From Actinoplanes lobatus (lineage in GTDB: Bacteria; Actinomycetota; Actinomycetes; Mycobacteriales; Micromonosporaceae): a stretch of DNA of 64,000 nucleotides. Below the pieces are notes generated by a model. That model was not told where the DNA came from and searched no databases. It saw only the letters and a program-made list of their open reading frames with translations. The position numbers and the translations under genes are program-made. Position 1 is the first letter of the stretch. Every line of letters begins with the position of its first letter. Positions 29,079 through 38,272 of the stretch are shown piece by piece. The stretch covers positions 9,420,501 to 9,484,500 of the forward strand of contig NZ_JACHNC010000001.1 of NCBI RefSeq assembly GCF_014205215.1, in the 5' to 3' direction.

Positions 29079-29723
29079 TCATCCTAGTCGCGTCGGTCGA
29101 TGTCCGTCTTCGATCACCGGCGGAAGGCCCGCAGGCCGCTCACCGGCCCGCGCCGCGGACTGGTGACCTTCATGTTCACCGACATCGAGGGCTCGACGCG
29201 ACGGATGCTCGGTGAGGCGTATCGGAGCGTCCTCGGTGACCGGCAGGGCGGATGTCTTGGTGGACAGCCGACACCTCGACCAGGCCGGGCCGCGGTCGTG
29301 CGACCGGTGAACAGGCGGCCGGAAGGCGGACGGCGCCGCCTGCCGGAGGCGCGGACCGACCGCGGCGGTCGGCTGACGGGCGGCCCGCAACGCCGGGACC
29401 GTGCGGGCGAGAGCGATGCCAGCAAGAGCGACGCCAGCAAGGGCGACGCCGGCGAGAGCGACGCCAGCGAGGACGATGCCGGCGAGAGCGACGCCAGCGA
29501 GGACGATGCCGGCGAGAACGACGCCAGCGAGAACGACGCCAGCGAGAACGACGGGGACATTGTGGAAGATGTCGGCGGCCTCGCAGACGCCGCTGTTCGT
29601 GATCGTTTGGAGGAGTTCGAGGGCCGGTACGACGGCGGCGCAGATGAGTGCGGCGAACGGGATGACGAGGACCGTGGTGAGGACGGCCTGCGCGTCGACG
29701 GGTACGGGTCGTTCACCAGGCAT
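29079..29723 (-). CDS. Possible membrane protein with hydrophobic pentapeptide repeats
   Basis: From the ATG at 29723 the frame encodes a plausible N-terminal membrane helix (VLTTVLVIPFAALICAAVVP), a short loop with one Cys, and ten copies of a five-residue unit (VLAGV/ALAGI) made by the 15-bp repeat. The last 80 or so residues are antisense to the cyclase relic and look non-native. The pentapeptides lack the Asp/Asn of the A(D/N)LxX pentapeptide family. It may be a young, repeat-derived or spurious frame. Confidence 0.25.
   Translation of the reverse strand: MPGERPVPVDAQAVLTTVLVIPFAALICAAVVPALELLQTITNSGVCEAADIFHNVPVVLAGVVLAGVVLAGIVLAGVALAGIVLAGVALAGVALAGVALAGIALARTVPALRAARQPTAAVGPRLRQAAPSAFRPPVHRSHDRGPAWSRCRLSTKTSALPVTEDAPIRLTEHPSRRALDVGEHEGHQSAARAGERPAGLPPVIEDGHRPTRLG
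29145..29243 (+). pseudogene. Remnant of a class III adenylate/guanylate cyclase
   Basis: In one frame the sequence reads RRGLVTFMFTDIEGSTRRML, then GEAYRSVLGD. That is the start of a class III cyclase catalytic domain, with the metal-binding Asp in FTDIEGST. The similarity stops after about 33 residues, and the rest of the domain (second metal Asp, transition-state Asn/Arg) is absent. I read it as a truncated relic, probably of a cyclase/ATPase-LuxR type gene. Confidence 0.6.
29407..29556. repeat. 15-bp tandem repeat, ten units
   Basis: Ten exact-length units of GCGAGAGCGACGCCA type run from 29407 to 29556. Variants change AGAGC to AGGAC or AGAAC, and the last base alternates A/G. On plus this encodes acidic (GESDAS) repeats; on minus, hydrophobic VLAGV repeats. 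No unit has lost the reading frame. Confidence 0.9.
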
Positions 29724-29851
29724 GAGGTGAGGGGGCTCCGGTGTCCGGCCGCCGCTGACGACCATCGCGGTCGCGGCAGCTGGTCAGCACCAGGAACGTG
29801 GGCTGGAACGCCGATCCTGGGAGCCGCTTGAGCGCGTACGCCACTGCCGCG

Positions 29852-29880
29852 CCGGCGCCACCACCGAGGAGCGGCGCCGG
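29852..29880 (-). terminator. Hairpin after the GH-like gene
   Basis: CCGGCGCC (29852-29859) pairs with GGCGCCGG (29873-29880) across a 13-base loop, just beyond the stop of the minus-strand GH-like gene at 29891. There is no clear T tract, so it may act with Rho or only slow polymerase. Confidence 0.45.
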
Positions 29881-29890
29881 CTCGGACAGG

Positions 29891-31507
29891 TCAGCCGCTG
29901 GTGGTGAACGGGCTGCTCAGGGGGCCCTCGTTGGCGGATCGGTCCAGGCCGCTCAGGCAGTAGGTGGCCGGGCCTGCGGGGGGCTTCGGGTCCACCACCG
30001 GGGTGCCGGCACGACCGGTGGCGATCAGGGTCGCGTTCTTCTCACCCGTACGGTAAAGGGCCCAGCTCGCGCCCCCGGAAGCCGCGGCCGTCTGGAAAAC
30101 GATTTTGCCGGCGGCGTCGCGGGTGGCCCCGGTGATGCCCGGCGCGGCGGGCGGCGAAGCCGGCAGGCGTGACATGGGCGGCAGCAGGGCGGGTGTCGCG
30201 TAGTGCCTGGCGGTGTACCGGGTGACCGCGCCGAGCCGGTCGGCACGGACCTGCTGGGCGTTGTAGTGGATCTGGCCCTGGACGCCGTACCGGTCGTTGA
30301 GGGTCAGTTGTTTGTCGATCTGGGCGGGGTCGCTCCAGTCGCCCTTCTCGCCGATCCGGTAGTCGCCGATTCCGATGTAGAGCTGCACACCGGTGCCCTT
30401 GACCGTTTTCGCCCACCAGGGCAGCACCTTGGCGTAGTCGGCCTTGTCGAAGCCGATGGTCCAGTAGAGCTGCGGGACGATGTAGTCGAGCCAGCCCTCG
30501 CGCACCCATTTACGGGTGTCGGCGTAGATGGCGCTGTAGCTCTCCAGGCCGTTGGTGTCGGAGCCCTCGCCGCCGTTGCGCCAGATGCCGAACGGGCTGA
30601 TCCCGAACTTGACCCACGGCTTGATCTCGGTGATCCGCTGCTTCATCTCGCGGACCAGGGTGTTGACGTTCTCCCGCCGCCAGTCGGCCCGGCTCATGCC
30701 GTTGCCGTACTTCGCGTAGGAGGCGCCGTCGGGGAAGTCCGCGCCGCCGCCGTCGCCGGGGTACGGGTAGAAGAAGTCGTCGAAGTGGACGCCGTCGACG
30801 TCGTACTTCTGGACGGCCTCCAGCATCGCGTCCTCGACGAAGCGGCGGGCCTCCGGGTTTCCCGGGTCGTAGTAGAAGCGGCCCTTGGCGCCGGCGGGAT
30901 GCGCGATCCGCCACTCCGGGTGGACCACCAGCGGGTGGTCGGCGGGCAGCTTGGTCAGGTCGGTCCCGGCGCCGGACGGGGCGTACTGGGTGCCCCGGTA
31001 CGGGTTGAACCAGGCGTGGAACTCCAGGTTGCGGGCGTGCGCCTCGTCGACCATGAACGCCATCGGGTCCCAGCCGGGATCGCTGCCGTCCAGCTTTCCG
31101 GTCAGCCAGTTCGACCAGGGCGCGTACGCGGACGGCCAGAACGCGTCACCGCTGGGCCGGACGTGTACGAAGATCGCGTTGTGGTGTTTCGCCACGGCCA
31201 GGTCGAGCCATTTCAGGTACTCGGCCTCGACCTGGTCCTGCGGCAGTCCCGGCCGGCTCGGGAAGTCGATGTTGTAGACCGTGGTGAGCCACATGCCGCG
31301 CAGCTCACGGGGCGCGCTGACCGGCAGCGTCCCGCAGCGGCCGGCCTCGGCCTGTGCGGGCGCCTCGGCCGCGGCGACCGGTTCCCCGGCGGCGGGCGCC
31401 TCGTAGAAGGCGGCCCGGACCAGGCCGAGCCCCAGGACGGCCACCGCGAACAGGGTGGTCGCGGACAGCAGCGCCACCCACACGGGTGGCCGGCGGAGCG
31501 GGTTCAC
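29891..31507 (-). CDS. Exported glycosyl hydrolase-like family 10 (DUF187) protein
   Basis: This 538-residue protein starts with an N-terminal membrane or signal helix (WVALLSATTLFAVAVLGLGL) and carries a TIM-barrel domain of the GHL10/DUF187 type: ELRGMWLTTVYNIDFPSRPG, NLEFHAWFNPYRGTQ, VDGVHFDDFFYPYPG and WLDYIVPQLYWTIG. The C-terminus (about 440-538) resembles a fibronectin-type module (PAAPGITGATRDAAGKIVFQ). It probably acts on cell-surface or external glycans; the exact substrate is unknown. The GTG start overlaps the glgM stop (31504-31507), so translation is coupled to glycogen synthesis. Confidence 0.85.
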   Translation of the reverse strand: MNPLRRPPVWVALLSATTLFAVAVLGLGLVRAAFYEAPAAGEPVAAAEAPAQAEAGRCGTLPVSAPRELRGMWLTTVYNIDFPSRPGLPQDQVEAEYLKWLDLAVAKHHNAIFVHVRPSGDAFWPSAYAPWSNWLTGKLDGSDPGWDPMAFMVDEAHARNLEFHAWFNPYRGTQYAPSGAGTDLTKLPADHPLVVHPEWRIAHPAGAKGRFYYDPGNPEARRFVEDAMLEAVQKYDVDGVHFDDFFYPYPGDGGGADFPDGASYAKYGNGMSRADWRRENVNTLVREMKQRITEIKPWVKFGISPFGIWRNGGEGSDTNGLESYSAIYADTRKWVREGWLDYIVPQLYWTIGFDKADYAKVLPWWAKTVKGTGVQLYIGIGDYRIGEKGDWSDPAQIDKQLTLNDRYGVQGQIHYNAQQVRADRLGAVTRYTARHYATPALLPPMSRLPASPPAAPGITGATRDAAGKIVFQTAAASGGASWALYRTGEKNATLIATGRAGTPVVDPKPPAGPATYCLSGLDRSANEGPLSSPFTTSG

Positions 31508-32712
31508 CGCACCGTCCGGTATATCTCGAGGGTGTCCTCGGCGATCCGGGACCAGCTGAACCTCTCCACGGCGCGGCGGCGGCCGGCCTTGCCCATCCGC
31601 TCGGCCAGCGCCGGGTCGTTCAGCAGCCGGGTCAGGGTGGCGGCCAGGTCGGCGACGAACTTCTCCGGGTCGACGGGCGTGCCGGTACCGTCCTCGATCT
31701 GCTGGATCGGCACCAGCAGGCCGGTCTCGCCGTCCGCCACCACCTCGGGGATGCCGCCGGTCGCGGTGGCGACCACCGCGGTCTCGCAGGCCATCGCCTC
31801 CAGGTTGACGATGCCCATCGGCTCGTAGATCGACGGGCAGACGAACACGGTGGCGTGTGTGAGGACCTGGACGACCTCCTGCTTGGGCAGCATCTCCTGC
31901 ACCCAGACCACCCCGTGCGGGTCGCGGACCGCCCGCAGCTCGCGCGCGAGGTCGGCGACCTCGGCGGCGATCTCGGGGGTGTCCGGCGCGCCGGCCAGCA
32001 GGATGATCTGCGCCTCGGCGGGCAGCTCACGGCAGGCCCGCATCAGGTACGGCAGGCCCTTCTGCCGGGTGATCCGCCCGACGAACACGACGCTCGGCCG
32101 GTCGCGGTCGATGCCCAGCCGGTCGACCACGTCGGTCTCGAAGGACGGCGAGTAGAGGTCGGTGTCGATGCCGTTGTAGACCACATGGATGCGGTCCGGA
32201 TCAACCGAGGGGTACGCCTTGAGCACGTCCCGCCGCATCCCGCCGGACACCGCGATGACGGCGTCGGCGTTCTCGATGGCGGTGCGCTCGCAGTACGAGG
32301 ACAGCGCGTACCCTCCGCCGAGCTGTTCGGCCTTCCACGGGCGCAGCGGCTCCAGGCTGTGCGTGGTCAGCACGTGCGGCACGCCGTGCAGCAGTTTGGC
32401 GGTGTGGCCGGCGAAGTTCGCGTACCAGGTGTGGCTGTGCACCACGTCGGCGCCCTCGCAGCCGGATGCCATCGCCAGGTTGACGCCCATGGTGCGCAGT
32501 GCCGCGTTGGCGCCGGACAGTTCGGCGGGTTCCGGGTAGGCGGTGACGCCCGCCTCGTCGCGCGGCCCACCGAAGCAGTGCACCCGCACGTCGGCGAGCC
32601 GGCGCAGGTCACGGGTCAGGTATTCGAGGTGGACCCCGGCGCCCCCGTAGACCTCTGGTGGGTACTCACGGGTGAGCAGGTCAGCACGCAGGCGGGTCGC
32701 GGAGTCCGTCAC
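31504..32712 (-). CDS. glgM: Alpha-maltose-1-phosphate synthase / glycogen synthase (GT4, GlgM type)
   Basis: The 402-residue enzyme reads like the actinobacterial GlgM (Rv1212c): LLTREYPPEVYGGAGVHLEY, VHSHTWYANFAGH, HSLEPLRPWKAEQLGGGY, FVGRITRQKG and PSIYEPMGIVNLEAMACETA, the last being the GT-B donor-binding E-x7-E. It uses ADP-glucose, made by GlgC, to build maltose-1-phosphate for GlgE or to extend glycogen. I chose the GTG at 32712; a TTG at 32721 is possible. It was once annotated as glgA in relatives. glgC lies 2.4 kb away on the other strand. Confidence 0.85.
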   Translation of the reverse strand: MTDSATRLRADLLTREYPPEVYGGAGVHLEYLTRDLRRLADVRVHCFGGPRDEAGVTAYPEPAELSGANAALRTMGVNLAMASGCEGADVVHSHTWYANFAGHTAKLLHGVPHVLTTHSLEPLRPWKAEQLGGGYALSSYCERTAIENADAVIAVSGGMRRDVLKAYPSVDPDRIHVVYNGIDTDLYSPSFETDVVDRLGIDRDRPSVVFVGRITRQKGLPYLMRACRELPAEAQIILLAGAPDTPEIAAEVADLARELRAVRDPHGVVWVQEMLPKQEVVQVLTHATVFVCPSIYEPMGIVNLEAMACETAVVATATGGIPEVVADGETGLLVPIQQIEDGTGTPVDPEKFVADLAATLTRLLNDPALAERMGKAGRRRAVERFSWSRIAEDTLEIYRTVR

Positions 32713-32786
32713 GAGTCGCAAGCTTAGCCCCCGGATCGGACCGCGGCCGCACCCGAACGACAACCGTCCGGTGGTGCACTGTCCCG

Positions 32787-34994
32787 ATGCCCATCCGGTC
32801 ACCCCACCGCCTTGCGGCCTGGCAGTACCTGCTGGCCGGCGGCCTCACGGCGGTGCTCGCCCTGTATCCGCTGGGCGTCGGCGCCGCGTGGCTGATCCCG
32901 CAGGCGGCCGGGACCGCGATCCTCTGGCGGGCCGCCCGCCGGCACCGGTGCGGCTGGTGGCTGATCGCCGCGGCCGGCACCGCGGGTCTGCTGACCTCCG
33001 CCTGGTGGACGGTCCGGGCGGCGACCGGCGCCCCGCCGCCGCACAACACCCCGATGGGCCTGTCGCTCGCCCTCCAGTACGCCCTGCACGCGGCCGGGGC
33101 CGTGCAGCTCACCCGCCGCAAGCGCCCGGGTTCGGCCGCCGAGTCCGGCGCCGTGGTCCTCTGCCTGGCGATGCTGGCCTGGTCGTTCATCGTCCTGCCG
33201 TACCTGGGGGAGCCCGGCTACCAGCAGGTCGACAACGCCCTGGTGGTCCTCTACGGAGTGCTCGACCTGGCGATCCTGGCGTCCCTGCCGCTGACCGCGC
33301 GCCGGCGGCCGCTGCTCGCCGCCGGCGGCGCCGTGCTGGTCGCCGCGCACCTGGTCTACGCGGCGACCGGCGGCCAGGGCACGCTGCCGTTCCTGCCGGG
33401 CGGCGGGCCGCACCTCGTCATGCAGCTGTGGTGGGTGCTGGCGGCGGCCGCCGCGCTGCACCCGGCGGCGGTCCAGCCGGCCGCCACCGGGGAGCGGGCC
33501 GGGCGGGCCGGGCTGATCGGCATGTACGTGGCCGTGGTGACCGCCCCGCTGCTGCCCGCCGTCGCGAACCCGCGCGCCGTCGTGGTGGTCCCGGCGGTGC
33601 TGACGGCCGGGCTGTGTGGACTGCTGATGCTGCGGGTCGGCCTGTCCAGCCGGCTGGCCGAGCGGCGGGCCCAGCAGATCGGGGCGGCCCTGCACGAGCA
33701 GCGGGTCCTGCAACAGCGTCTGGCGTACCGGGCCGGGCACGACGCGCTGACCGGGCTCGCCAACCGGGACCTGCTGGTCGGTCATCTGGGCCGGGCCGCC
33801 GGCGGGGACCGTCCGTACAGCCTGATCCTCTGCGGGCTGGACGGGTTCAAGGAGGTCAACGACACGTACGGGCACTCGGTCGGTGACACCGTGCTGCGCC
33901 AGGCGGCCGGCCGGCTGCTGCTGTTCGCCCCCGAGGTGGACCTGGTGGCCCGGCTCGGCGGCGACGAGTTCGGCCTGCTGGTGACCGGGCCGGCGGACAC
34001 CGGTGAGCTGGCGGAGCGGGTTCTGACGGCGATCGCCTCGGCGCCGTTCGTGGTCGACGAGCGGTGGATCCCGTTGACCGCCCGGGCCGGGGTCGCGGAC
34101 GGCGTACCGGGAAACGACGCCGTGCTGGGCGACGCCGACCTGGCCCTGCGCGCCGCCAAGCAGGCGGGCGGCGCGCGGCTGGCGCGGTTCGACGAGACGC
34201 TGCGCGCCGAGCAGAGCGAGCGCGCCCGGATCGCCGCCGGCCTGCGGCAGGCGCTGCTCGACGACAGCCTGTTCATGCACTACCAGCCGGTGGTGGACAC
34301 CGCGACCGGCCGGATCCAGGGAATGGAGGCGCTGATGCGCTGGCGCCGCGGCGACGAGATCGTCCCGCCCGGCGTGTTCATCCCGGTGGCCGAGCAGACC
34401 GGGCTGATCGGCGCGCTGGGCACCCGGGCGCTGCGGCTGGCCTGCGCCCGGGCCGCCGGATGGTACCGGGTGCACGGCCTCTACCTGACCGTGAACGTCT
34501 CCACCCACCAGCTGCGCGACCCGGGCTTCGCCGACGGGGTACGGGAGATCCTGGCGGAGACCGGACTGCCGCCGACCGCACTGGTGCTGGAGATCACCGA
34601 ATCGGTACTCGTCGACGCCGCGGACACCTCGGTGCTCGCCACGCTGCGCGCGGACGGGGTCCGGATCGCCATCGACGACTTCGGCACCGGGTACTCGTCA
34701 CTGGCGTACCTGCACACCCTGCCGGTCGACATCCTCAAGATCGACCAGTCCTTCATCCGCCGCCACCAGGACCCGCCGAACCCCCAGGACGTGAGCCTGA
34801 CCAGGGCGATCCTGGAACTGGCCCGCAGCCGGGGGTTGGTCGCGGTGGCCGAGGGGGTGGAGACCCAGGTGCAGGCGGACCTGCTCCGGCAACTGCGCTG
34901 CCCGCTCGTGCAGGGCTACCACTTCGGCCGCCCCTGCGCCGCCGAGGCGATCGACGCGCTTCTCGAGCAGGCGGCCCGGATCCCGGCGGTCTGA
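32787..34994 (+). CDS. Membrane GGDEF-EAL protein (c-di-GMP turnover)
   Basis: The 735-residue protein has 7-9 hydrophobic helices in its first 300 residues. A GGDEF domain follows with RLGGDEFG intact, then an EAL domain with GMEALMRW, DDFGTGYSSLAYL and KIDQSF. The key residues for both diguanylate cyclase and phosphodiesterase chemistry are present, so it could make or degrade c-di-GMP. The RxxD product-inhibition site before GGDEF is lacking (PEVD instead). It separates glgM from glgC, which are adjacent and divergent in mycobacteria. A regulatory link to glycogen is only suggested by this position. Confidence 0.92.
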   Translation: MPIRSPHRLAAWQYLLAGGLTAVLALYPLGVGAAWLIPQAAGTAILWRAARRHRCGWWLIAAAGTAGLLTSAWWTVRAATGAPPPHNTPMGLSLALQYALHAAGAVQLTRRKRPGSAAESGAVVLCLAMLAWSFIVLPYLGEPGYQQVDNALVVLYGVLDLAILASLPLTARRRPLLAAGGAVLVAAHLVYAATGGQGTLPFLPGGGPHLVMQLWWVLAAAAALHPAAVQPAATGERAGRAGLIGMYVAVVTAPLLPAVANPRAVVVVPAVLTAGLCGLLMLRVGLSSRLAERRAQQIGAALHEQRVLQQRLAYRAGHDALTGLANRDLLVGHLGRAAGGDRPYSLILCGLDGFKEVNDTYGHSVGDTVLRQAAGRLLLFAPEVDLVARLGGDEFGLLVTGPADTGELAERVLTAIASAPFVVDERWIPLTARAGVADGVPGNDAVLGDADLALRAAKQAGGARLARFDETLRAEQSERARIAAGLRQALLDDSLFMHYQPVVDTATGRIQGMEALMRWRRGDEIVPPGVFIPVAEQTGLIGALGTRALRLACARAAGWYRVHGLYLTVNVSTHQLRDPGFADGVREILAETGLPPTALVLEITESVLVDAADTSVLATLRADGVRIAIDDFGTGYSSLAYLHTLPVDILKIDQSFIRRHQDPPNPQDVSLTRAILELARSRGLVAVAEGVETQVQADLLRQLRCPLVQGYHFGRPCAAEAIDALLEQAARIPAV

Positions 34995-35081
34995 CCGGCA
35001 AGTCGATTGCAGCCGGAGCAAGATATTTCGAACCGCCCTTTCGGGTGGCGCGGGGGCGGCCGGAATATTAGCGTCCTTCCC

Positions 35082-36314
35082 ATGGCTGTCAAGGTGCTTG
35101 CGATCGTCCTGGCCGGTGGTGAAGGCAAGCGCCTGATGCCTTTGACGGCGGACCGCGCCAAGCCCGGAGTGCCCTTCGGCGGCATCTACCGCATGATCGA
35201 CTTCGTGTTGTCGAACCTCGCGAACGCGGGGTATCTGAAGATCGTCGTGCTGACCCAGTACAAGTCGCACTCCCTGGACCGGCACATCTCCAAGACATGG
35301 CGGATGTCGACGCTGCTCGGCAACTACGTCACCCCGGTTCCCGCCCAGCAGCGGCTCGGCCCACGCTGGTTCGCCGGCTCCGCGGACGCCATCTACCAGA
35401 GCCTCAACCTGATCAACGACGAGTCGCCGGACTACGTGATCGTCTTCGGCGCCGACCACATCTACCGGATGGACCCGAAGCAGATGGTCAACGACCACAT
35501 CGCCTCGGGCGCCGCGGTCACCGTCGCCGGGATCCGTCAGCCGCTGTCACTCGCCGACCAGTTCGGCGTGATCGACGTCGGCGCGGACGGCAAGCGCATC
35601 CGCGCCTTCCGGGAGAAGCCGAAGGACGCGCAGGGCCTGCCCGACTCGCCCGGCGAGGTGTATGCGTCGATGGGCAACTACGTCTTCACCACCCGGGCCC
35701 TGTGCGAGGCCGTCACCGCCGACGCGCAGAACCCGGACAGCAAGCACGACATGGGCGGCAACATCATCCCGATGCTGGTGGAGCGCGGCGAGGCGAACGT
35801 CTACGACTTCCGCGACAACGACGTTCCCGGCTCCACCGACCGGGACCTCGGCTACTGGCGCGACGTGGGGACGCTCGACTCGTTCTACGAGGCCCACACC
35901 GACCTGATCGCCACCCTGCCGATCTTCAACCTCTACAACCACGACTGGCCGATCTTCACCAACTACGGCTCCTGGCCACCGGCGAAATTCGTGCACGGGT
36001 ACGACGACCGCCAGGGCCGCGCCCTCGACTCGATGATCTCGCCCGGCGTGGTGATCTCCGGTGCCCTGGTCGAACGCTCGGTGATCTCACCGAACGTCCG
36101 GGTCAACTCGTGGGCCCACGTGGACGGCGCGGTCATCATGGAGGGCGTCTCGGTGGGGCGGCGCGCGGTGATCCGCAACGCCATCATCGACAAGAACGTC
36201 GTCATCCCCGAGGGCGCCCAGATCGGCGTCGACCTCGACCGCGACCGCAAGCTCTACACGGTCAGCGACAACGGCGTGGTGGTCATCGGCAAAGGCCAGC
36301 GCGTCGAGCTCTAG
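35082..36314 (+). CDS. glgC: Glucose-1-phosphate adenylyltransferase
   Basis: The 410-residue enzyme has the nucleotide-binding loop [20 protein letters not shown], the conserved [19 protein letters not shown] and [15 protein letters not shown], plus a C-terminal left-handed beta helix ([20 protein letters not shown]). It makes ADP-glucose for glycogen and maltose-1-phosphate synthesis. The start ATG at 35082 is set by homology; TATTAG (35066-35071) close by may be a -10, which would make the leader very short. Its TAG stop overlaps the convergent lipoprotein gene stop by 4 bases. Confidence 0.95.
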   Translation: MAVKVLAIVLAGGEGKRLMPLTADRAKPGVPFGGIYRMIDFVLSNLANAGYLKIVVLTQYKSHSLDRHISKTWRMSTLLGNYVTPVPAQQRLGPRWFAGSADAIYQSLNLINDESPDYVIVFGADHIYRMDPKQMVNDHIASGAAVTVAGIRQPLSLADQFGVIDVGADGKRIRAFREKPKDAQGLPDSPGEVYASMGNYVFTTRALCEAVTADAQNPDSKHDMGGNIIPMLVERGEANVYDFRDNDVPGSTDRDLGYWRDVGTLDSFYEAHTDLIATLPIFNLYNHDWPIFTNYGSWPPAKFVHGYDDRQGRALDSMISPGVVISGALVERSVISPNVRVNSWAHVDGAVIMEGVSVGRRAVIRNAIIDKNVVIPEGAQIGVDLDRDRKLYTVSDNGVVVIGKGQRVEL

Positions 36315-36886
36315 GCGGTGTCGTAGCGGTAGCACTGCCAGAGACCGCTGCCGAGGCGCTCGGCCTTGAGCCGGCTGTCGTTGTTGTCCTCGATGCAGAG
36401 GGCGGTGACGTCCAACCTCTCGCGGCACAGCCAGGTGTCGCCGTCGAGCTCGGCGACGGCCTTCTCCCGGTCGCCCTTGGCGTAGGTTTCCGCACAGTAC
36501 CCGGACATGTCGCTGATGCCGCCGAACGATTCCCGGCGACCGTCCAGGCAGACGCCGCTCTTGGGATTCCCCTTGTCCCGCAGGACGAACTCGACCACCT
36601 TCCGCCTCTCGTCCTCATCCTTCCGATGATCGAATTTGCAGGCGGCGAGCAGATCGATTTTTGAATCGCAGGTTCCGCCGGCGAGATCCTCATTGTATTC
36701 CCGGGTATCGCAGTATCCCTGGAAATCGACACCCCCCGGAATGATGACCCTGGACAGGTCGATGGCTTCCTCCGTCGGCTTGGGGCTCGGCTTCTCCTTC
36801 ACTTCGCAGCCCGCTGCGGCAATCATGGAAACCGTCAGAGCGATGCCGGGCAGAACCATTTTCATAAATCCACGCGGTCGATTCAC
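36311..36886 (-). CDS. Lipoprotein with duplicated four-cysteine module
   Basis: The 191-residue product has a lipoprotein signal ([17 protein letters not shown]; lipid-modified C27). The mature part holds eight Cys in two similar halves: GYC, then [11 protein letters not shown], then GVC; and [15 protein letters not shown], then WQC. The shared pattern is GYC-xn-C-x2-3-(L/I)D-x4-C-xn-C. The module resembles those in other actinobacterial lipoproteins of unknown role and may form disulfides outside the cell. GTG at 36886 is preceded by GGGAGAAA, deciding the start over ATG at 36865. Confidence 0.8.
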   Translation of the reverse strand: MNRPRGFMKMVLPGIALTVSMIAAAGCEVKEKPSPKPTEEAIDLSRVIIPGGVDFQGYCDTREYNEDLAGGTCDSKIDLLAACKFDHRKDEDERRKVVEFVLRDKGNPKSGVCLDGRRESFGGISDMSGYCAETYAKGDREKAVAELDGDTWLCRERLDVTALCIEDNNDSRLKAERLGSGLWQCYRYDTA

Positions 36887-37086
36887 GTTATTTTTCTCCC
36901 CTGTCGCCGCCGCCTTAACGGGCGGCGGAACCCGGACGCCAGAATGGCCCGGCATATCCCGCGACGGCAATAGCGGAAAGTAGAATCACCCGATCTCACG
37001 ACCCCCGGCGGAGCGATCGGGAAAGGCATTCTAAACGGAGCCGTCAACCGGCGGATCCCCGCAAACATCAAGACCTTCCGGGGTAC

Positions 37087-37102
37087 GCGGGGCGCGCCCC
37101 GC
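37087..37102. other. Perfect 16-bp GC palindrome in the 36.9-37.25 kb gap
   Basis: GCGGGGCGCGCCCCGC is self-complementary over 16 bases, and lies in the 362-base gap between the lipoprotein gene and the AraC gene. It may be a terminator for the AraC transcript or a protein site. The rest of the gap contains a lower-GC upstream region for the lipoprotein and nothing else I can identify. Confidence 0.4.
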
Positions 37103-37248
37103 CGGAGGAAGGCCGACCCGCGCATCAGCCCGGCGGTCGCCTCGCGGCCCGGAGTGGGCAGCCGGTCGCGCGGCTCGGCGGGACGGGGAGGATTCGGCGG
37201 GGGCGTTCCCGCCCGTACCGGAAATGGGGTTGATCTTGAAGCAAAGGG

Positions 37249-38262
37249 TCAGCGACGGTCGCGGAGGGTTTGGGAGGGGGTCTCACCGAAGCGGGTGCGG
37301 TAGGCGCCGGCGAAACGACCCAGGTGGGTGAAGCCGTAGCGGTAGGCGACCTCGCTGACGCTGGCCTGGCCGGGATCGGAGCGGCACAGTTCGGCGTGGA
37401 CCGCGTCGAGGCGCAGGCGGCGCAGGTAGGTGAGCGGCGGCATGCCGACGTGCTGGCGGAACGACTCCTGGAGGACCCGGACGCCGACGCCGGCCAGCGC
37501 CGCCAGATCATGGATCGTGTACGCCCGCCACGGCTCGGCGTGCATGGCGTCGAGTGCCCGTTTCACCGTGCGCGGCCGGTGCGGGCCCTGGAGGCCGGCG
37601 GGCTCCTCGCCGTAGGGGTGCTCGACGGTGAGCGCCAGGCCGCTGACCACCATGTCCCGCCAGCGGGCGGCCATCCGGGGACGGCTGGCCAGGGCGTCCG
37701 GCTCGCGCAGCTCGGCGAGCAACAGCCGGACCATCGCCGCCCAGGTGCGGCCCGGGCCGTCGACCAGGTCGAAGGTGGCGCCCAGCGGGAGCGGGGACAT
37801 CACCCGCTGGTCGAGGGCCGCGTCCACCTCGCGTTCCAGGGCGGCCCGCTCCACCTTGACGCTGATCAGACGGCAGGAGGCGGGCCAGTCGACCTCGATG
37901 TCGCCGGTCGGCCGGAACACCACGGCCCTGGTCGGGTCGGCCAGGACCACCGCGCCGCGATGCCGGGAGCGGAGCATGCCGGTCAGCGGGACCAGCACGT
38001 GGTACGCCGTCTCGAGCGCCGCGATCGACACCCGGATGTCGGTGCCGTAGCCGACCTCGCCGAGCGTGATCGGGCCGAGCACCACCACGTCGGCCTGGAA
38101 CTGGAACCGGCCGGGGTCACCGACCGGCTCGATCCGCAGCGGTCCGTAGTACAGACTTCGGCAGAACTCGCGGGCCTCGTCCACATCGGTGGTGCGCAGG
38201 CTGATGTGAACCGGGACGTCCGCGCCCGGCGCCGCCGGGCCCGGAGACCGACCGCCTGCCAT
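37249..38262 (-). CDS. AraC-family regulator
   Basis: This 337-residue regulator has a C-terminal double helix-turn-helix (YTIHDLAALAGVGVRVLQES, then ASVSEVAYRYGFTHLGRFAG and YRTRFGETPSQTL) typical of AraC/XylS. The N-terminal half (residues 15-185) resembles the AraC-binding-like effector domain seen in actinobacterial regulators of aromatic or lipid catabolism. The ATG at 38262 removes an unlikely Arg/Pro-rich extension. It follows, on the same strand, the DUF4331 cluster with an 11-base gap, so it may be in that operon and control it. Confidence 0.88.
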   Translation of the reverse strand: MAGGRSPGPAAPGADVPVHISLRTTDVDEAREFCRSLYYGPLRIEPVGDPGRFQFQADVVVLGPITLGEVGYGTDIRVSIAALETAYHVLVPLTGMLRSRHRGAVVLADPTRAVVFRPTGDIEVDWPASCRLISVKVERAALEREVDAALDQRVMSPLPLGATFDLVDGPGRTWAAMVRLLLAELREPDALASRPRMAARWRDMVVSGLALTVEHPYGEEPAGLQGPHRPRTVKRALDAMHAEPWRAYTIHDLAALAGVGVRVLQESFRQHVGMPPLTYLRRLRLDAVHAELCRSDPGQASVSEVAYRYGFTHLGRFAGAYRTRFGETPSQTLRDRR

Positions 38263-38272
38263 GGCGTCCAGA

